A model generated the notes under the pieces. The model searched no databases. It saw only the letters and a list, made by a program, of their open reading frames with translations, and was not told the DNA's origin. Source: Rhizoctonia solani (lineage: Eukaryota; Basidiomycota; Agaricomycetes; Cantharellales; Ceratobasidiaceae). From it: DNA of 64,000 nt. The number at the start of each line of letters is the position of its first letter. Position 1 is the stretch's first letter. The position numbers and the translations under genes are program-made. This document shows, piece by piece, positions 46,570-59,556 of this stretch. Location: NCBI RefSeq assembly GCF_016906535.1, contig NC_057376.1, forward strand, positions 1,984,001-2,048,000, in the 5' to 3' direction.

Positions 46570-49500
46570 ATGTCACCCCCGCCGCCTCAGATCCCGGCTG
46601 CGCTGCAGAACCTGTGCGGCCAAATACCGCTACCAGGCATCAAGCGCAGCAACACCACGAGCTCGAAGCATACGTATCAGAGCAAATCAAGCATGTCTTC
46701 CCGTCCGACGTTTACCACACAGACTTCCTACGACTCCCATAACAGCGAAAAGGTCGGATTTGACGATCCCATGGGTTATCCTCCCAAGGGAGGCTTCTTC
46801 AAGGCCACAAACATAGATGGTGTGATCAAGCTCACCGCCGTTGACGAGGAAGGCAAGGCGATTCGAACCCCGGAACTCGACTCAGGCTACCGGCGCACCG
46901 ATACAACCGGCCGACTGAGTGAGCTCCGAAAGCTCATGCGCAACGAGAAAATCGATTACTAGTAGGCACATTGTTTGTCTGAAACACACATATGGCTCAT
47001 TTCAGCATCTAGTATCATCCCCAGCGAGGACGCCCACCAGTCCGAATATGTGGCTGCCTCGGATAGGCGTAGAGAGTACATCTCTGGGTAAGCCACTCTA
47101 TTTTCATCTGCTTCTTTCCCTCGCTGAGCAATCCGCAGCTTTACTGGCTCGGCGGGCACAGCCATTGTTTCCCTCAATAACGCCTACCTCTTCACCGATT
47201 CCCGCTACTACATCCAAGCCGAGCGTGAGATTGACCGCAACTGGTCGCTCTTCAAGGTTGGTTCCGGCGAAGTGAAGCCATGGAACGAATGGATCCTGGT
47301 AAGTAAAGCACATGCTCCAATACTACCTCTTCTGGCAACTAGCGCTTCTCCGCTTCCCCTTTCGGCCTCGACTCTCCGGTCACTCACTAACTCCTCCTGC
47401 TCCTCGTCTTAGAATCGCGCCCGAGGTGCCGCAATCGGCATCGACTCGCGCCTCATCGCCCACGACACTGCCACCGCCCTGACTTCGGCCCTCAAGCTCA
47501 GGGGAATGCGCATGGCCTACCCCCAGCGCAACCTCGTGGACCAAATCTGGAAAGACCGCCCAAGCAAAAGTTGTGCGCCCATTTACATCCACGACATGCG
47601 GTATGCAGGTGCGCCCATTCTCGTTCGGTTCATTTCGTGAGAATTGACCCCAATGATAGGCGAACATGCCGCGAGTAAACTCGATCGGCTTCGTATCTGG
47701 CTCAAAGAATACCCAGTTCCGGCCGCGGATCTCAAGTACTCGTCTCCCCCTCGTCCCAGCTCCCCAGCCAGAGACCGTCCAACATCCAAACCCCTTCCCG
47801 ACCTTCCACCCCCATCACGTGCCCCCTCTCGTCAAAGTTCGATGCGGAAAGACTCGCTCTCGCGCCAAAACTCGACCAGTTCTGGTCCTCATCCCCCCAC
47901 GCGCACGCCTTCCCGCTCCGGCATCTCGCGCAAAAACTCCACGTCTAGTCGGGAGAATTTCCACCGTGATCGTGGAGAGACAGCTGTTCGGCTGATCCCG
48001 CACTATTCGACATTTGTATCCAATTTGAGTTGCATTGCATGGTTGCTGAACTTGCGCGGTGGCGACGTAATGTGTAACCCTTTGTTCCATGCCTACCTCT
48101 GGGTTGGAGTGGACAAGGCGACGTTGTTTGTTGATGCCCGGAAATTGAGTGACGAGGTTAAACGGTACCTCCGAGAGCTAAAGATTAGCGTCAAAGAGGT
48201 ATCGGATGTGTGGGGCTATCTGAGGAAGAGGGAGTTTGGAAGTGGCAAGGTGAGTCTCTTGACTTTGTTTCTGTCAAATCACATCTAACAGGCGGATGGC
48301 AGGTCATTATTCCGCCCAAAACCCCTTACGCCGTATCCCTCATGTTAACCTATTCCAATTACATGGTTGCCCCGAGCTGGGTCGAATCCAACAAAGCAAT
48401 CAAGAATAAGGTTGAGATTGAAGGCTTCAGGAATGCATACTTGAGGGATGGTGTGGCAATGGTACGTCCATTTCCTCTTTTTTTTCTTTCTTTTTGACAC
48501 TCATGGGATCGATAGACCAAATGGTTTGCCTGGCTTGAAGAGCAACTCCGCGCTGGAAATACCATCACCGAATGGGAGGCCGCAGAGATGTTAACCCAGT
48601 TCAGGAAGCAGGGCGAGCACTTCATGGGTTTGGCATACGAGAATATTTCGGCCACGGGTGCGAACGCAGGTGCGTGTTTTCATCCAGGGTCGGGCTTGAT
48701 CCAGGGACCAAGCTCAAGGGATCCGGAGTTTAGGACAGAGGCTGATATATTCTTTGGATAGCTCTACCTCATTATTCGCCTACCAAGGGTCTTTCGAGTG
48801 CGATTGATGTTCAAACTCCATACTTGAATGATTCGGGAGGGCAGTACAAAGACGGAACTTGTGATACTACCAGGACTGGTACGGTCTCTTTTTTGGGCTT
48901 TTCTATCTTCACTCTAACTTGGGTTCTATAGTCCATTTTGGCCACCCTACGGACGAACAATGCGAAGCCTTCACTCGGGTCTTGAAAGGCCACATTGCCA
49001 TCGATTCGGCTGTCTTCCCACAAGGCACCACCGGAAAACAGTTGGATGTCTTGGCGAGGCATGCGCTCTGGAAGGATGGCCTAAACTACCTCGTATGTCA
49101 ACTTCTGCTCCACTAAAGAGCGAGTTACTGATGGTTCCTATGCTTTCTTTTCGATTTGATTCCCACGAATTGGTCAATCTACCACTGCGATTATCAACTT
49201 TTTGATATCATCGATGCTTTTGATTTTCATTGCTTAATTATTCGTCGCTGCTTCTGGGTGGGGGATCGCTGGTTGCGTCATACTGCGCGTCACTACACCT
49301 TGTGGTTGTGGTCGGATGATGCGTCATTCCTCGACTTACTACTCGGCTCTTGTTTTCGCGGGTTTCCCTTTGCCTTTGGTATGGTTTACTGGAACCATCT
49401 CCGTTGTGCTGCGGGATTATCCTATCTGTGCACGTGTCCTGGATTATAATTTTTGCTTCTGGATGGAATTATCTCCGACTGCGGGATTTCCTTGGGCCGC

Positions 49501-50166
49501 ACCGAATCATTTCTGGATCACATGGTATCCATCCTTTGTTTCGCGAATCTGCCTGTCGCTCTACCTTCGTTGGAACCGCCTCCTCACCTCATCTGATCCT
49601 CACGAACGATGTTGCCCACCAAACAGCACGGCACTGGCCATGGCTTCGGCTCTTTCCTCTCTGTACACGAAGGTCCTCATGGGTTCGGCATTGACGTGCC
49701 CCTCGAGGTTGGCCATGTCATCACCAACGAGCCTGGTTTCTACAAGGAGGGATCGTTTGGTGTGAGAATTGAGAGTGCCTTGGTTGTTAGACGTGTAAGT
49801 ATATGCGCTGGTATTCCTCCATGGGTTTTTATTGATTTTTGTTGAACTTAGGTCGAGACCAAGGGTCAATTTGGAGGTGATATTTGGCTCGGATTCGAGC
49901 GGTTCACCTGCGTTCCTATTCAGACAAGGATGGTCAAGATGGAGTTGCTGACCAAGGATGAAAGGAGGTGGCTCAAGGTTTGTTCTTATATGTTCCTCGC
50001 TCTTCATCTTGGCTAACGTGCATACTAGGAGCATAACCGAAAGTGCAAAGACCTGCTCGCACCCCTCTTAGAAGATGATGCCCGCGCGCTCAGATGGATT
50101 CGACGAGAATCGACGCGCACTAGTCCACAACAGACTTCTGCCGGTGTGACCATAGATTGGGACTAA
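46570..50166 (+). CDS. AMPP: Xaa-Pro aminopeptidase P (M24B metallopeptidase)
   Basis: Dinuclear-metal cytosolic enzyme that removes N-terminal residues before proline. ATG at 46570 ([15 protein letters not shown]) is preferred; an in-frame ATG at 46507 is possible. Creatinase-like domains follow: [65 protein letters not shown]. The pita-bread domain has [19 protein letters not shown] (metal Asp pair), [17 protein letters not shown] (His), [11 protein letters not shown] and [11 protein letters not shown] (Glu pair), so all ligands are present. Two oddities: a Ser/Pro/Arg-rich insertion of about 75 residues (47730-47970; [20 protein letters not shown]) in the second domain, and an intron of about 520 nt (49095-49615) where the rest are about 50-100 nt. 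A long N-terminal Ser/Thr-rich leader precedes the first domain. Confidence 0.9.
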
Positions 50167-50811
50167 ATCTCTAGATTGTGCATACACGGATTCTCGGGAT
50201 TCTCGATTCGTCTCTTCCCCATTCTGTTCGATTGTCCATGTTAATTTTCATATGTCCATACTTTTCTTTTTCTTGTTTATATGCCCTTTTGGTCCTGACC
50301 TCGTCAGCTGGCCGTTTCTGTGGTTTGGCTTGTCTATGCTTGATCTACGTATGACTTCGTGCGCTCTGTGACCCTTGTATCGCCACGTCTCGTCTGCATT
50401 CTGTACTTTGTTTTATTTTTTGATTCCTTTTTTCGATGCCTCCTTTCTGTTCGGAGGTTTATACTATCATATAACCTATCGATCGAGGAATTATTAATTT
50501 ATCAATTTTGGACTGTAACCTTTGTGCGCACTGAGTAAGAAGTTGGGGGATCTAGACCTCGATTGCGCCCGTTCGCGAATTGTCTATCAATTGTTCAGAG
50601 ATACGAACTTCGACGCACTTTGAGAAATTCAGTCCGGCGAAAAGAAGCCACCGTAGGCTGATACAGGCTCAATTGTATGTTTGTTTATAGAAGTCCAAGC
50701 CAGCAAGGTGCGATGCACGTCATACAATTTCACATCAAGGACGAGGTATATAGAGTTGAACCGATGTCAGTTCTTCAGTACTCTTATTCTTTCCGCACCC
50801 CCCGCAGCGCG
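50167..50811. other. Intergenic, no supported gene
   Basis: 3' side of the aminopeptidase and promoter of the A1 protease. T-rich at about 50260-50440, probably the aminopeptidase 3' untranslated region. An in-frame ATG for the protease exists at 50764. Confidence 0.45.
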
Positions 50812-52736
50812 ATGTATTTTATCATTCTTTTTGCTACAGTCGTTCAAGTTCTCGCACACGATGCACCAGTCCAAATCGACTCTCTTCCCATCTCTGCCAA
50901 TTTCAAACCTTTGAAAGGGGGATCGACACTCGTTGATCGAGATAGGGCGAGGTTCCGGTCCTTGTTCACGAGGCACGAGAAGAGGGCTCAGAGTGTTGGA
51001 TTGAAAAATACGGCCGTAAGCCAGCTTGCTCTTTCTATTGAATGTGATGTCAAAGAATTGGCTCCAGGTGCACTACACGTTGAACGTTGGTTTTGGGTCG
51101 CCACCTACCTATTGTGAGTTATTGATATCACGTTACTAGCATGTGGCAGATCTTCATTGACTCGTGGGTGATAGATGAGTTGTTGATTGATACTGGAAGC
51201 GCGTATACTTGGGTGAGTCAGAGAACGTACAAGGACGTCCTACAAAAGACCTCACGTGCTGATCGTGACCGTGAGGGTAGATTGGCGCAGCGAAAAAGTA
51301 CTTTGAGACCAAGACGTCGATCAGACAGACGAATCAATCGTTTTATGCTGCGTAGGTGAACTTGGGTAGGTCAATGAGCTTGCTGACTCATATATTCGCA
51401 GGTACGGAAGTGGATCAGCAGTGGGAGCTCATTGTAAGTCACAATTAGTAAAGCTAGAGAGTAAAACGCCAAACACATTCATAGACAAAGACCAGGTTAC
51501 ACTCTCCCCGTCATTGGTTATCTCAAACAAATCCTTCGGAGTAGCATCTTCTACAGATGGGGTGGACGGGAGCTTCGATGGCATCCTGTGAGTACTTCCT
51601 GTTGCTCACCATACGTATACAACTAATCCCGTTGCGGTTAGTGGACTTGGGCCCACTGGACTTGGAAAAAATGTTGTGACACCCAACAATGGAAAACCAG
51701 TGCCCACCATCATGGATGCTCTCCTTGCGCAAAAGAAAATTGAGCATAATATGTTTGGGATCTCATTCACTCCTACCAAGTACGTGTCTTCTTTCGAAGT
51801 ATTCAAGGTACTCACGAGATGATACAAAGGTCTCGGGGTACCATCGATGGAGAGCTTACTTTTGGAGGCTACAACGCGCAGAAACTTACGGGCAAGCTGA
51901 ATTGGGTACGTATTACGAAGAAGGAGCCATGGAATCAGTGAGTTTGATTTGTGAATGGTGAGCATGCAATTTATTTACGTGATTGTATAGGTATTGGGGC
52001 TTCGAACAGAGCATCAAGGCATGTATTCAACTCCTGATCATCCAATTTCTGTGCATAATTTGACCCATTCATAGTATGGAAATCAGACCCTTCAATCGTC
52101 TTCAACAGGAGTTGTTGACACGGGTTCGTCGAACCAACGCACTCTATTTTCTTAAATATTCAATCACTTATAATAAAAACCAGGCACGACTCTAATATAC
52201 ATTACTCCCAAAGCATTCAAGGTTTACTCCGAATCTCTACCAGGGAGCAAGATTGACCAGTCAACCAAATTACTTGAGATCCCTAAAGACAGTGTAGGAA
52301 AGATGAAATCGTTGTTTTTCGTCATAAACGGGGTAACGCTTTGATCCCGTATTACGAAACAATGCTCACGGGAGAATTTAGATTCCGTATGAATTCACAC
52401 CGAATGCTCAACTCTGGCCACGTACTCTCAATACTGCGTTGGGAGGGAAAGCGGATGCTTACTATAGCGTGATTAGCCCTCTGAGTGATTTTGAAGCTGA
52501 TACAGGGTCAAGCTTCATTAATGGATATGCATTTTTGTAAGTTTTATCCACAGTCTTACGTAGTGCTCAAAGTTGTAACTGATGAAGGACTTTAGGGAGA
52601 GATTTTATAGTGCTGTGAGTTAAAGTCGTAAGCGAATCAAGCACGCATATAATCATCATGATTCCCTCAGTATGATGCATCCAAATCAATGATTGGATTT
52701 GCTACTACCTCTTCAACTACTGCCGAGATCAATTGA
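50812..52736 (+). CDS. Secreted pepsin-like aspartic protease (A1), second gene
   Basis: ATG at 50812 (MYFIILFATVVQVLAHDAPV) provides a signal peptide; it is followed by a basic propeptide (RARFRSLFTRHEKRAQ), unlike the propeptide-poor protease at 11046-12845. The catalytic motifs are LLIDTGSAYTWV and TGVVDTGTTLIYI. In between lie YGSGSAVGAHYKDQVTL, FDGILGLGPTGLGKNVV, and TIDGELTFGGYNAQKLTGKL; the end reads FINGYAFLERFYSAYD and MIGFATTSSTTAEIN. A frame change occurs near 51060, where VHYTLNVGFGSPPTY must be read in another frame than the propeptide, without an obvious intron. It may be a sequence indel. Otherwise the gene seems functional. Confidence 0.85.
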
Positions 52737-55608
52737 ATACTACTTACTTGGCATTTATCTCTTGAACGAGGTAATCCCAGGTACATTATATACAATAAAT
52801 TGCGTTACATATTCGTCATTTTGTTCATTTTTTTTTGTTTAGTGCTTCTAAGCACGCTGTCGACCCGGAAGATTACATACTCAGAATCAGGACCAGTCGA
52901 TTGGCGTACGGAGTATAAACCTATTGGTAGACCTTTACAGTGAGCTACGGTACTCTAGAGCTCGAAGCTTCTGCATTGGTATCAGTTTTTCTATATATCG
53001 CGCACCGAGTTGATCTTACGCGCCATATGCATGGAAGACAAGTCACGGAACCAGCTATAGGCCCGGAGATTCAATGGAGTGTTTCAGACCTGCCTTGTAT
53101 CTCGTTGAGAGCCGTCTGCAAGCTCCTTCTTGCCAGTACAGTACTCCAACCGGAATCAATTCTCGGTCTTTGCTAAGATCTTCCGGTTTTCCGAGCACGT
53201 GGACATCACTGTAATTGTCTTTGGGTTTCAATAAACTCGAGTCGACCCAGAGTTGTGTGTCATATAAGAAACATTGTAATGGACTGATTCGATCTTCGGA
53301 CGTAAAGAGATTGGCTTGAACTCCGGGGGGGGGGGTGTTTATCGGAAGTGCCAAAGCATTCATAACATGTACGGTGTGACTCGGAGCCGGCTGCGAGTCA
53401 CAGTGCGGACTTATTCATTAGGGTCGTCGCGCGTACTTGCCTTTGTATCGTCGATGGTACGTGACCACATCAGTTGAGACCTCGACCTCTACCACCACGG
53501 TTGGTCGCTCCCCCTTGTTGTCCTTTTTCCCTCCCACCCCACTTCTTCACAACCAGGATGGATAGCCACCCGACCTGCGAGCCTCCCTCGCGCCTCGGTG
53601 CCCCTGTCTTCCCCACCGGGGTCGCGTCAGCGACCCCGGCGGTCCCCCTCTCCGTACCGTATTCCATCCTTGTTCACGCCCGTACGTTGTATTTACCACA
53701 CACACCCTTACATAACATTCACCTATAGTACACACCATTGCTAGTCCACACACTACACGCACCGATGACACAGATTAGAATTAAGTTACAGTTTTATATC
53801 AAAAGTACGATGTAGCATGAAGGGCAAGGTTACCGAACACGGCTGGGTCGTGATCGGTAAATCTTTCACTTATTTGCAGACTATATGAACGATTTGGGAG
53901 GCGGATTTGTCAAGGCCTAGCACAGAGAAAAAGTCTAGCAAACCGGCTACACCAAGGAGTAGCATTGCTTGTGGGTATGCCCATAGGAATTTTGAGTCTG
54001 CTTCACAAGTGCTGGTCAGTCACTGCGCTCGCCATAAATACTGGTGTGTTTTTTCAAGATTTTATTTGTGAGACCTCTATATGATTTTGAAAACTCTTCA
54101 AATGAACTCATAACATCTGTATCATAGTTCCGGGTGTCCGAGGGCAAACGCTTTGAGTCACCTATGAAATCTGTATCTGGAATAGAGTAATTGTTGACCA
54201 TAATCTCGAGAGCGCCAAAGGCTGCAGAAATCCCTTTCCGGCCGGGTCCTTTGTTCCTGAGGCCGGTCGATAAATTGGCGTAATATCTCTGCTCAATCCG
54301 CTTGACTCGACTCTTGCCTCTACAGACTCATTCACAAATGTACTCCGAAATTTCGCATTGGAGTCATTGTCAAGGGACTTGTATTTAAGTCCACCCGGCT
54401 GGTCGACTCCTTGACCTATTTGGTTAGTCTGATTAGTTGTTTGATCGACCCGAATTCTTCTACATATATTTATTCCACTAGTTTGGTGGGTGTGACCGGT
54501 CTGGGAATCAGTTAACAATATTTTGGTCGCTTTAAGAAGCATCTCCCTCCATTCTTACTGGGTTTGACCTGCGCGCCCGATCATGCTATACCAGGTAGAT
54601 AAACCTGCGACACCTTCAACTGAAACCCCACTATCCTCCTGGCTACGGGAAGCTATACTTGAACGTTTTGCGAAGAAGCCTCCGGAGACGCAGAATAGCG
54701 ACTTATCTCAGACTCGCTGTTGGGCGCCCTTGGTCCACCCCCGCTACTTCGAAGCCGAGAGGATTTCCCAGCCCCCACCGATCTGGGCCTCGTGGCCGAC
54801 ACGGACGAGCGAGTGGAGGATAAGTGTAGTGTTCATACCCTTTATCATGGCGGACAAAAAATAGTGATTTCCGAATATGAGCCCGTAGTCACCTACCTTT
54901 GATTCTTGTGCTTCTGAGGAATATCAATATTACTAACTGTTTACAAGAGTTACTACTACCAAAGATTTCATTGTCACACTGAGTAACCGAGCGCATCGCA
55001 CTAAATCTCTCGCCTTCAGTTGCAAAACCTGGTCGTAGATAGGTGTGTTACTAGAAATTCATAAACTGACATTTTCGAATTCCGCGTAAAAACTAGTGGG
55101 ATCTGGTCTTTGGCGTAGAGCCCATCAAAAACCAGAGTACCGACACCCTGGGAGTGCAGAAATGAGCTACATCTCACGCAGGCAACTTATTCCGTAACGA
55201 GTTGTTCTAGTCCCGGCTCAGTGGAATAAAACATATTGTCATTCGTGGCGTTGAATCATTGCTACTAAGCCTCATTGGGTTCAAACGTCGTGGGGTATTT
55301 ACAGGTTTGCGAGACTTCACAAATATAGATGGTTAGGGAACTCTTTCAGGTATCGTTGTGGAGTACTGCGAAATCTTCTTTACCATATGCATGCTGTTGA
55401 ATACGGCGTTTATTTCTCTTCTAGATATACATAGACTTCACTAAAACCCACACTCGTGGGTGTCAGCTTCATCTATGCATTGCATCAGGTTCTGTAGGTC
55501 CCTCAGAGCCCCTGGCGAGAGTTTAACGGGAGGATCCGAATCTATTCATCCAAGCTAACAACATGAGAAATGTGGTGTATACAAGGGCTAGAAACCCAAT
55601 GTGCAAAC
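52737..55608. other. Gene-poor region
   Basis: Nearly 3 kb without a gene I can defend. It holds a short dispersed repeat (53373-53430), an 11-base G run (53325-53335) and a C-rich stretch at 53490-53660 that opens a frame of 84 codons with proline-rich, low-complexity content. An interrupted frame at 54583-54902 (ending SEYEPVVTYL) shows some protein-like character but no known family. Confidence 0.4.
53373..53430. repeat. Short dispersed repeat, copy 2
   Basis: GGTGTGACTCGGAGCCGG then GTGCGGACTTATTCATTAGGG, matching 26613-26670 in the same orientation with a few changes. Confidence 0.6.
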
Positions 55609-56627
55609 TCAGGTGAAACCCGGGTAAATACGAGGGCCAGGAATAACATAAGTAGTCTGGGTTTGTGCAGCGGTGCTGTAAATCTACGCATCGTTGAATT
55701 ATTATAGATTCACAAACCCCGGGACTGGGATAGGGTTGTCACTTACATCAATTGTCACGCCCGGGTCGGATGCCTTCCATGCACCCGGAATCTTGACAAG
55801 ATAATCACTCGTGGGAACAGTAGATCCTCCTCCGGTGACTTGCAGCTGAGCGCACTCGGGGTAGAATTGTGGGGTGTTGGCCTGATGCAGGGCAAGTGTC
55901 TCCCAACGAATAAGATAGTAGCCAGCCTTGAGGTTAGATGGGATCTTCGTGCTCCAAGAGAGATTCTTCATAAGAAGGCCGTTGGCCCATTGGCCCTTAC
56001 CGACAGTGCCACTGATGAGGCCCTGTTCGCCGATTTTAAACTAAGTGTGTCTCTTTGCATTAGCTCAACACTAGTCATTTTATGAGGAGTGCTTACCCAA
56101 GAGACGCTTGCAGAACTAACCCCGGTGCACCCGCTCGAGGGGCATGCAGCGAGGTAGCTGAAAAGAACAAATGAGTATTAGCTTGCAAAATCCTGTCCAT
56201 TACTTACACTGTGTAGGGACCTTCTGCGTGCGTCCACTGGGTGTAATAGGACGTAATATTAGTACCAGCTATGTTAATGATCGGACTCAGTATCAAAATA
56301 GTGCACAGCACGCATACATACCAGCGATGGTCAGAGTTTGTTGACTGGGGCCCGACTCGCCGTTGTTATTGCAATGAATAGTTGAAGCAGTCGGGCTAAG
56401 AATGGGGTCAAAGCTTGAGTATGGTCGACCAGCCGTCACCTGCCCACTGGGCGAGTTATATGGTTGCCATCTGTACGAACAGTTGGTCAAGCCTCTCGTA
56501 GTAGTAAAACCAAGATGACTCACCCCTGGTACTTGGTACCTCCAATGCCAATACTGACTACACCCCCGTGGGCAACAATCGACCCGACCTGTGCTAATAG
56601 AACCGCGAGTGCAGAGAGCTTGTACAT
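55609..56627 (-). CDS. AA9 lytic polysaccharide monooxygenase
   Basis: Secreted copper enzyme that oxidatively cleaves cellulose or related glucans. ATG at 56627 gives the signal peptide MYKLSALAVLLAQVGSIVA, and cleavage leaves His at the mature N-terminus (HGGVVSIGIGG), the first half of the histidine brace. Later exons read WQPYNSPSGQVTAGRPYSSF, STIHCNNNGESGPSQQTLTI, YYTQWTHAEGPYTVYLAACP (second brace His), FKIGEQGLISGTVGKGQWA, YYLIRWETLALHQA and QFYPECAQLQVTG (axial-side Tyr). An intron after VTID joins to a last exon IYSTAAQTQTTYVIPGP, ending YPGFT. No CBM1 module follows. All splice sites are canonical and the frame is intact. The peroxide-making glyoxal oxidase in the same window is a plausible functional partner. 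Confidence 0.93.
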
Positions 56628-58849
56628 GGCTACCTGGAGATTTAGTACCGAATGTTATGAATCTGCTCCGTCTTATAACGTGATTTTATACCACTCAGAA
56701 AATGTTAGATGCGATATTTTAGCGGAATATAGCCAAGGCCCTTGTGGTGTGCTACAATTCTTCCATAGTCCGAAGATGATAGCTGCCTTCAATTGGTTTA
56801 GTCCTATTAGCTATGTTCCCTAAGAAGTTGATCGAATTTAGTTACCTTTAGTCAACTGACTAGATAGGAAGTAAGACACTCTCCGAGTCGCCTAGGCCGG
56901 ATCAAAATCGGGAATTAGGTCATCTTTTGGCACCGACGTAGCGGCGGACGAGTACACGGTTTTGCAACGCTTACACTGGGAGCCGGACCGCGTAACTTTG
57001 TAACCATCAGAACCTGTCTTTCTCGAAGTTTTTCACGAAAACTTGAATAGGAGAGCATCGCACGCAATCGTCAATTATGATGTAGGCCCAAACGGTAAAT
57101 TTTATAATAATATAATATATATACCTAGCAATACATTGTATAATATTTGAGACTAAGCCGTAGGACCTCTTAGCTCTCAGGGTCGCCCATGTATGCTTGC
57201 ACGCGTACATGGAATAGTCCGCCGGCGCCGCCACAGCAACGAGTGCAACACGGCAGCTGATAAAACGCCCGACCCGCATTAGTGGGCTCGGACATGACCG
57301 AGATTCACAAGCCAAGTGGTCCATCCACACTCAAAATCGTGGAAATGGGGATGGTGGGTGGGAAGAAACGGACACCGAGCGCGTTGCTCGACTCGCCTGT
57401 CGGGTCGATGGCGGCGACGTGATCTCGTAGGCGCCGGCCTCACCTCATAGTTGTCTACAATTTCTTTTTGCGGCAAACCGTGTAGTACGTATTTAACAGG
57501 CATAAATTTTGTTTAGAGACGTAAAAAATAGGCCATCAGCTAAATAAATTTCGATTAGATGTGCATACATTCCAATAACAATACATAAGCCTGAGATAGA
57601 CAATTGAGGAAGATACTGGGTACACTCGCGACTCAGGAGCGGTGTGTTTCATCTGAGTATACACATAAGAGCTTTAAACCTACAAATGGAGCTTATTGCA
57701 AATCGATTGACGGCCATATTGGCTTATGTCGATTGTTACGCTCAGATTGAGGTCCCCCATGAGTCTGGAGTCTTGATCAGATATCTGCTCATTAGGAGAT
57801 CACCATCTGAGCCATTCAATTGTAGCTGTGCACTTTCTAGTACAGCCCAGGCGTACGAGGTTGATGTGTATGAGAGTCTCTACCAATTGATAGGAGTACC
57901 TCGCTACCTCGATACGAGGCAGAACTTTGGTGGCACAGACGGCTTACTGGCCCAAGAGTTTTCGTTGGCTGTACTACTGAGCAAGGCAGGCTGTCATAGA
58001 GTGCTTCATGAATGATATACCCAAGAAACACCCGAAGAATCAACGCCCGCGCAACCCGATGAAGGACATAAGGCCAAATAGTCCTAAATATCGTCTTGGG
58101 TTAATAACGGTCGGAAACATAGTTGAATTCGCATAGTAGCTAATGTTTGGTTTTCCCCGCCCACTCGTGATCGTTGACAAAAGACAAGCATACAAACTTC
58201 GCGCACCTTTAACGTTACATCAACATTCTGAGTTTGAAGAAGAGTATTGATTCTTCCGAAGTCAAGTTATGGGCAAAACCCAAAGGTACCAATCATCAAA
58301 GTGAAAAATTAAATTGATTCAAACAAGAAGGGCAGAAACGACGTCACTTATCTCAAAGCTTTTGCCGGTGAGACTTCGCGGCGGATTTGATGCGAGATCA
58401 TTCCGAAGAGGCAATTTTGAGAATCTAGCGTAAGTATAAAATGATTACCAACTGCGATAGAAACTCCGCGGAGACCTCGCCGAGGAAGTGAAGAACTAAC
58501 TATGGTGCAATTGGGTCGCAGGTGGTGCATGGAAGTCAGGATAAGGTTACTGTCGTGGCACACGCGCACCCGGTACTCACCGAATGCGTAACAAACACAT
58601 ACAATCAGCTCGAATGAACAATGGCTACCTATCATAATGCCCCGATTCACAACCTTAGGTGATATTCCAAGCACAAATTACTGTATAGCACGCAATTTTG
58701 CATCAAATGTGCCTCTTGGCTATTGATCGAAACCGCGAACCGACGAGTGTTCGGAACACATTTGAGATCCGGATTCGCGTTCGACATGCTTCTTCTGGCT
58801 TCCTCCCTCGGGAATACATACAAACTCACAAATAAAAACTCATCATCTG
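56628..58849. other. Gene-free region
   Basis: About 2.2 kb. Frames at 57279-57503 (minus), 57644-58015 (plus) and 58348-58674 (minus) have no recognisable features. The left end is the AA9 promoter side, and the right end precedes the CoA-binding gene. Confidence 0.45.
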
Positions 58850-59493
58850 ATGTTCAGGCTTCAGACCATCTCCCGACTACTATCCAGCCAGCCACCCGAC
58901 CCACGTATCTTTAACATGTCCGCTCAAACGTTGTTCTTCAAGTCTTCCCAATTCGCCGTTGTCGGCGCATCCAAGGACCAAACTAAATTTGGAACCAAGG
59001 TAAGTTTTGATATTATACCTCGTGGGAGGCAGCGTCATTCAGCCACGTTTGATAGATACTGAAATGGTACCAAAATCGCGACCTTACGGTTACCCCTGTG
59101 CACCCGGTACGCTACTCTAGTTTAACTAAAATTATATACGAATTGATTCTTTGGATAACAGAAAGAAGATGAGCTTGAAGGGGTCAAGACAGTCAAGAAC
59201 CTTGCTGGGCTGAAGTCACCCACGGCCACATCTGTCAGCATCGTTACTCCTCCTAAGGTACTTAAATGCTTGTGACACACTCCTCAATATGTCTCAAAGA
59301 TTTACCGTAGGTAACTCTCGCCGTTCTCAAAGAAGGGAAAGAGCTTGGTGTTCCCGCATTCTGGATACAGCCCGGTGCGGAGGATGATGCCGTCCGTGCC
59401 TTTGTGACCAAGGAAGGACTAACTGAGAAGGTTGTGATTGGTGGCCCCTGTGTGTTGGTTAATGGAGACGGGATCCGCCAGAGCTTGCTATAA
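58850..59493 (+). CDS. CoA-binding domain protein (YccU-like)
   Basis: Small Rossmann-fold protein of the CoA_binding_2 family, whose biochemical role is unsettled. The core reads QFAVVGASKDQTKFGTK, then after introns ILKWYQNRDLTVTPVHP, GVKTVKNLAGLKSPTATSVS, PAFWIQPGAEDDAVRAFV, and ends GGPCVLVNGDGIRQSLL. There are two in-frame ATGs. The one at 58850 adds MFRLQTISRLLSSQPPDPR, an Arg/Ser-rich stretch resembling a mitochondrial presequence; the one at 58916 (MSAQTLFFK) gives the compact family length of about 140 residues. Three short introns. It converges with the thioredoxin-TPR gene, with 63 bp between stop codons. Confidence 0.88.
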
Positions 59494-59556
59494 TTATTTT
59501 TCTCTATTAACTATATTATGATAAATAATTTGATTTGATCTGGTAACTTGATGGAA

